Below the pieces are notes generated by a model, which saw only the letters and a list, made by a program, of their open reading frames with translations, made no database searches and had not been told where the DNA came from. From JANYBT01 sp038211475 (lineage in GTDB: Bacteria > Acidobacteriota > Terriglobia > Terriglobales > Acidobacteriaceae), in contig JBBQVN010000201.1 of assembly GCA_038211475.1 (NCBI GenBank), forward strand, positions 1 through 5,718: a stretch of DNA of 5,718 nt. The letters are read 5' to 3'. Below, in pieces: positions 5,445 to 5,718 of this stretch. Both the position numbers and the translations under genes were made by a program. Position 1 is the stretch's first letter, and every line of letters begins with the position of its first letter.

Positions 5445-5472
5445 GGGTGTCCATCAAACCGGGGCAAGCTCA
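5445..5472 (-). repeat. Right terminal inverted repeat of the IS3 element
   Basis: 28 bases starting GGGTGTCCATC and ending GGGGCAAGCTCA, the exact reverse complement of 4197-4224. Just inside it is a C-rich stretch that only loosely mirrors the left inner end. Confidence 0.95.
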
Positions 5473-5524
5473 GTATGGCGAAAAAGGCGTGTGTTGCATG
5501 GTAGCGAGAAGGGTTGTGCTGGAT

Positions 5525-5718
5525 TTACTCATTGAGGCGGCTGACGGCTGTGACATGGGCCGTGCGGATGGAACGCATAGCCTCGGGATTTCTTTCGAAA
5601 AACTTTCGTTTTTCCTTCTCCGCTCACTCCGTGAGCGGGCGGTCGGGTGGGAGGAGGAAGGCTTTGCGGATGGTGGCTACGCCGGAGGTGCGCCAGGGCC
5701 AGGCTTGGTCGGCGGCGA
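5525..5718 (-). pseudogene. Unrecognised minus-strand reading frame with an internal TGA, cut by the window edge
   Basis: Read from the right edge, the frame gives 30 residues (ADQAWPWRTSGVATIRKAF then LLPPDRPLTE), a TGA at 5624-5626, and in the same frame another 32 open codons (AEKEKRKFFERNPEAMRSIR... to SRLNE) before TAA at 5525-5527. The first part looks like the C-terminal end of a real protein. The second is rich in Lys, Arg and Glu and helix-like, as if the gene once continued. Either the TGA is the true end, making the gene 5624-5718, or it is a nonsense mutation. I do not recognise the protein. It points toward the insertion sequence and is not a continuation of the deaminase. Confidence 0.35.
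5620..5638. repeat. Perfect 8-bp hairpin over the TGA
   Basis: CCGCTCAC (5620-5627), TCC, GTGAGCGG (5631-5638). On the minus strand the TGA of the flanking reading frame lies in the second arm. No T-tract follows on either strand, so it is not a clear intrinsic terminator, though it could mark the 3' end of the gene. Confidence 0.5.

Larger units (their letters stand above)
4197..5472 (+). mobile_element. Complete IS3-family insertion sequence (1276 bp)
   Basis: The element is bounded by perfect 28-bp inverted repeats beginning TGAGCTTGCCCC and ending GGGGCAAGCTCA, with the TG...CA ends usual for the family. It carries orfA and a DDE transposase orfB in adjacent frames and looks complete. 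It sits inside the second deaminase gene. The flanking bases (CTGT on the left, GTAT on the right) do not form a 3-4 bp target duplication, which suggests that one flank was altered by deletion or by recombination between copies. Transposase motifs suggest the IS3 group; I cannot name the exact element. Confidence 0.93.

Noticed and set aside
5620..5638. Selenocysteine recoding at the TGA
   Set aside because: A bacterial SECIS hairpin lies just downstream of the UGA. Here the TGA is inside the second arm, and no selenoprotein family is recognised.

Overview
The window looks like the left end of a genomic island in a GC-rich bacterium, most likely a member of the Verrucomicrobiota. That placement rests on family resemblance recalled from memory: the integrase ends in a Verrucomicrobia-style GNSPxxI...Y box, and most genes lack a clear Shine-Dalgarno sequence. 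It is an inference and was not tested by a search.

Layout. Positions 1-347 are the 3' four-fifths of a tmRNA gene (ssrA), with a readable proteolysis tag ending YALAA and an alanine-type acceptor end. A short hairpin that may be its terminator follows. The next gene, at 480-1787 and pointing away from ssrA, is a tyrosine recombinase; an integrase directly after an intact ssrA 3' end is the classic layout of an island using that end as its attachment site. Converging on the integrase from the other strand is a NYN/PIN-like nuclease gene (start at 2289) whose last part runs into the integrase, so the junction between them looks scarred. Beyond the nuclease start is a compact plus-strand structured segment (about 2308-2403) that ends in a textbook UUCG-loop terminator with no plus-strand gene in front of it: a candidate small RNA. 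A minus-strand fragment follows (2422-3033) that reads as the C-terminal half of DndB, the DGQHR-family protein of DNA phosphorothioation systems. Its front half is gone, replaced by a shred of an IS3-family transposase (3034-3102).

Positions 3319-4199 hold two tandem dCTP-deaminase-like genes overlapping by ATGA. The first keeps the catalytic Glu (E114). The second has Gln at that position (Q122) and is cut short by an intact 1276-bp IS3-family insertion sequence (4197-5472) with perfect 28-bp inverted ends, orfA and orfB, and a DD(35)E triad. The insertion sequence supplies the stop codon of the truncated deaminase. No target-site duplication is visible and the missing deaminase tail is not found on the far side, so the two flanks were probably joined by deletion or recombination. 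The last 246 bases hold a decayed or very short minus-strand reading frame of unknown identity.

Taken together, the cargo (DndB remnant, NYN nuclease, paired dCTP-deaminase-like proteins) fits an eroding defence or nucleotide-metabolism island heavily worked over by IS3 elements. The items most worth following up are the deaminase pair, one active-looking and one probably not, and the orphan structured RNA next to the NYN nuclease.
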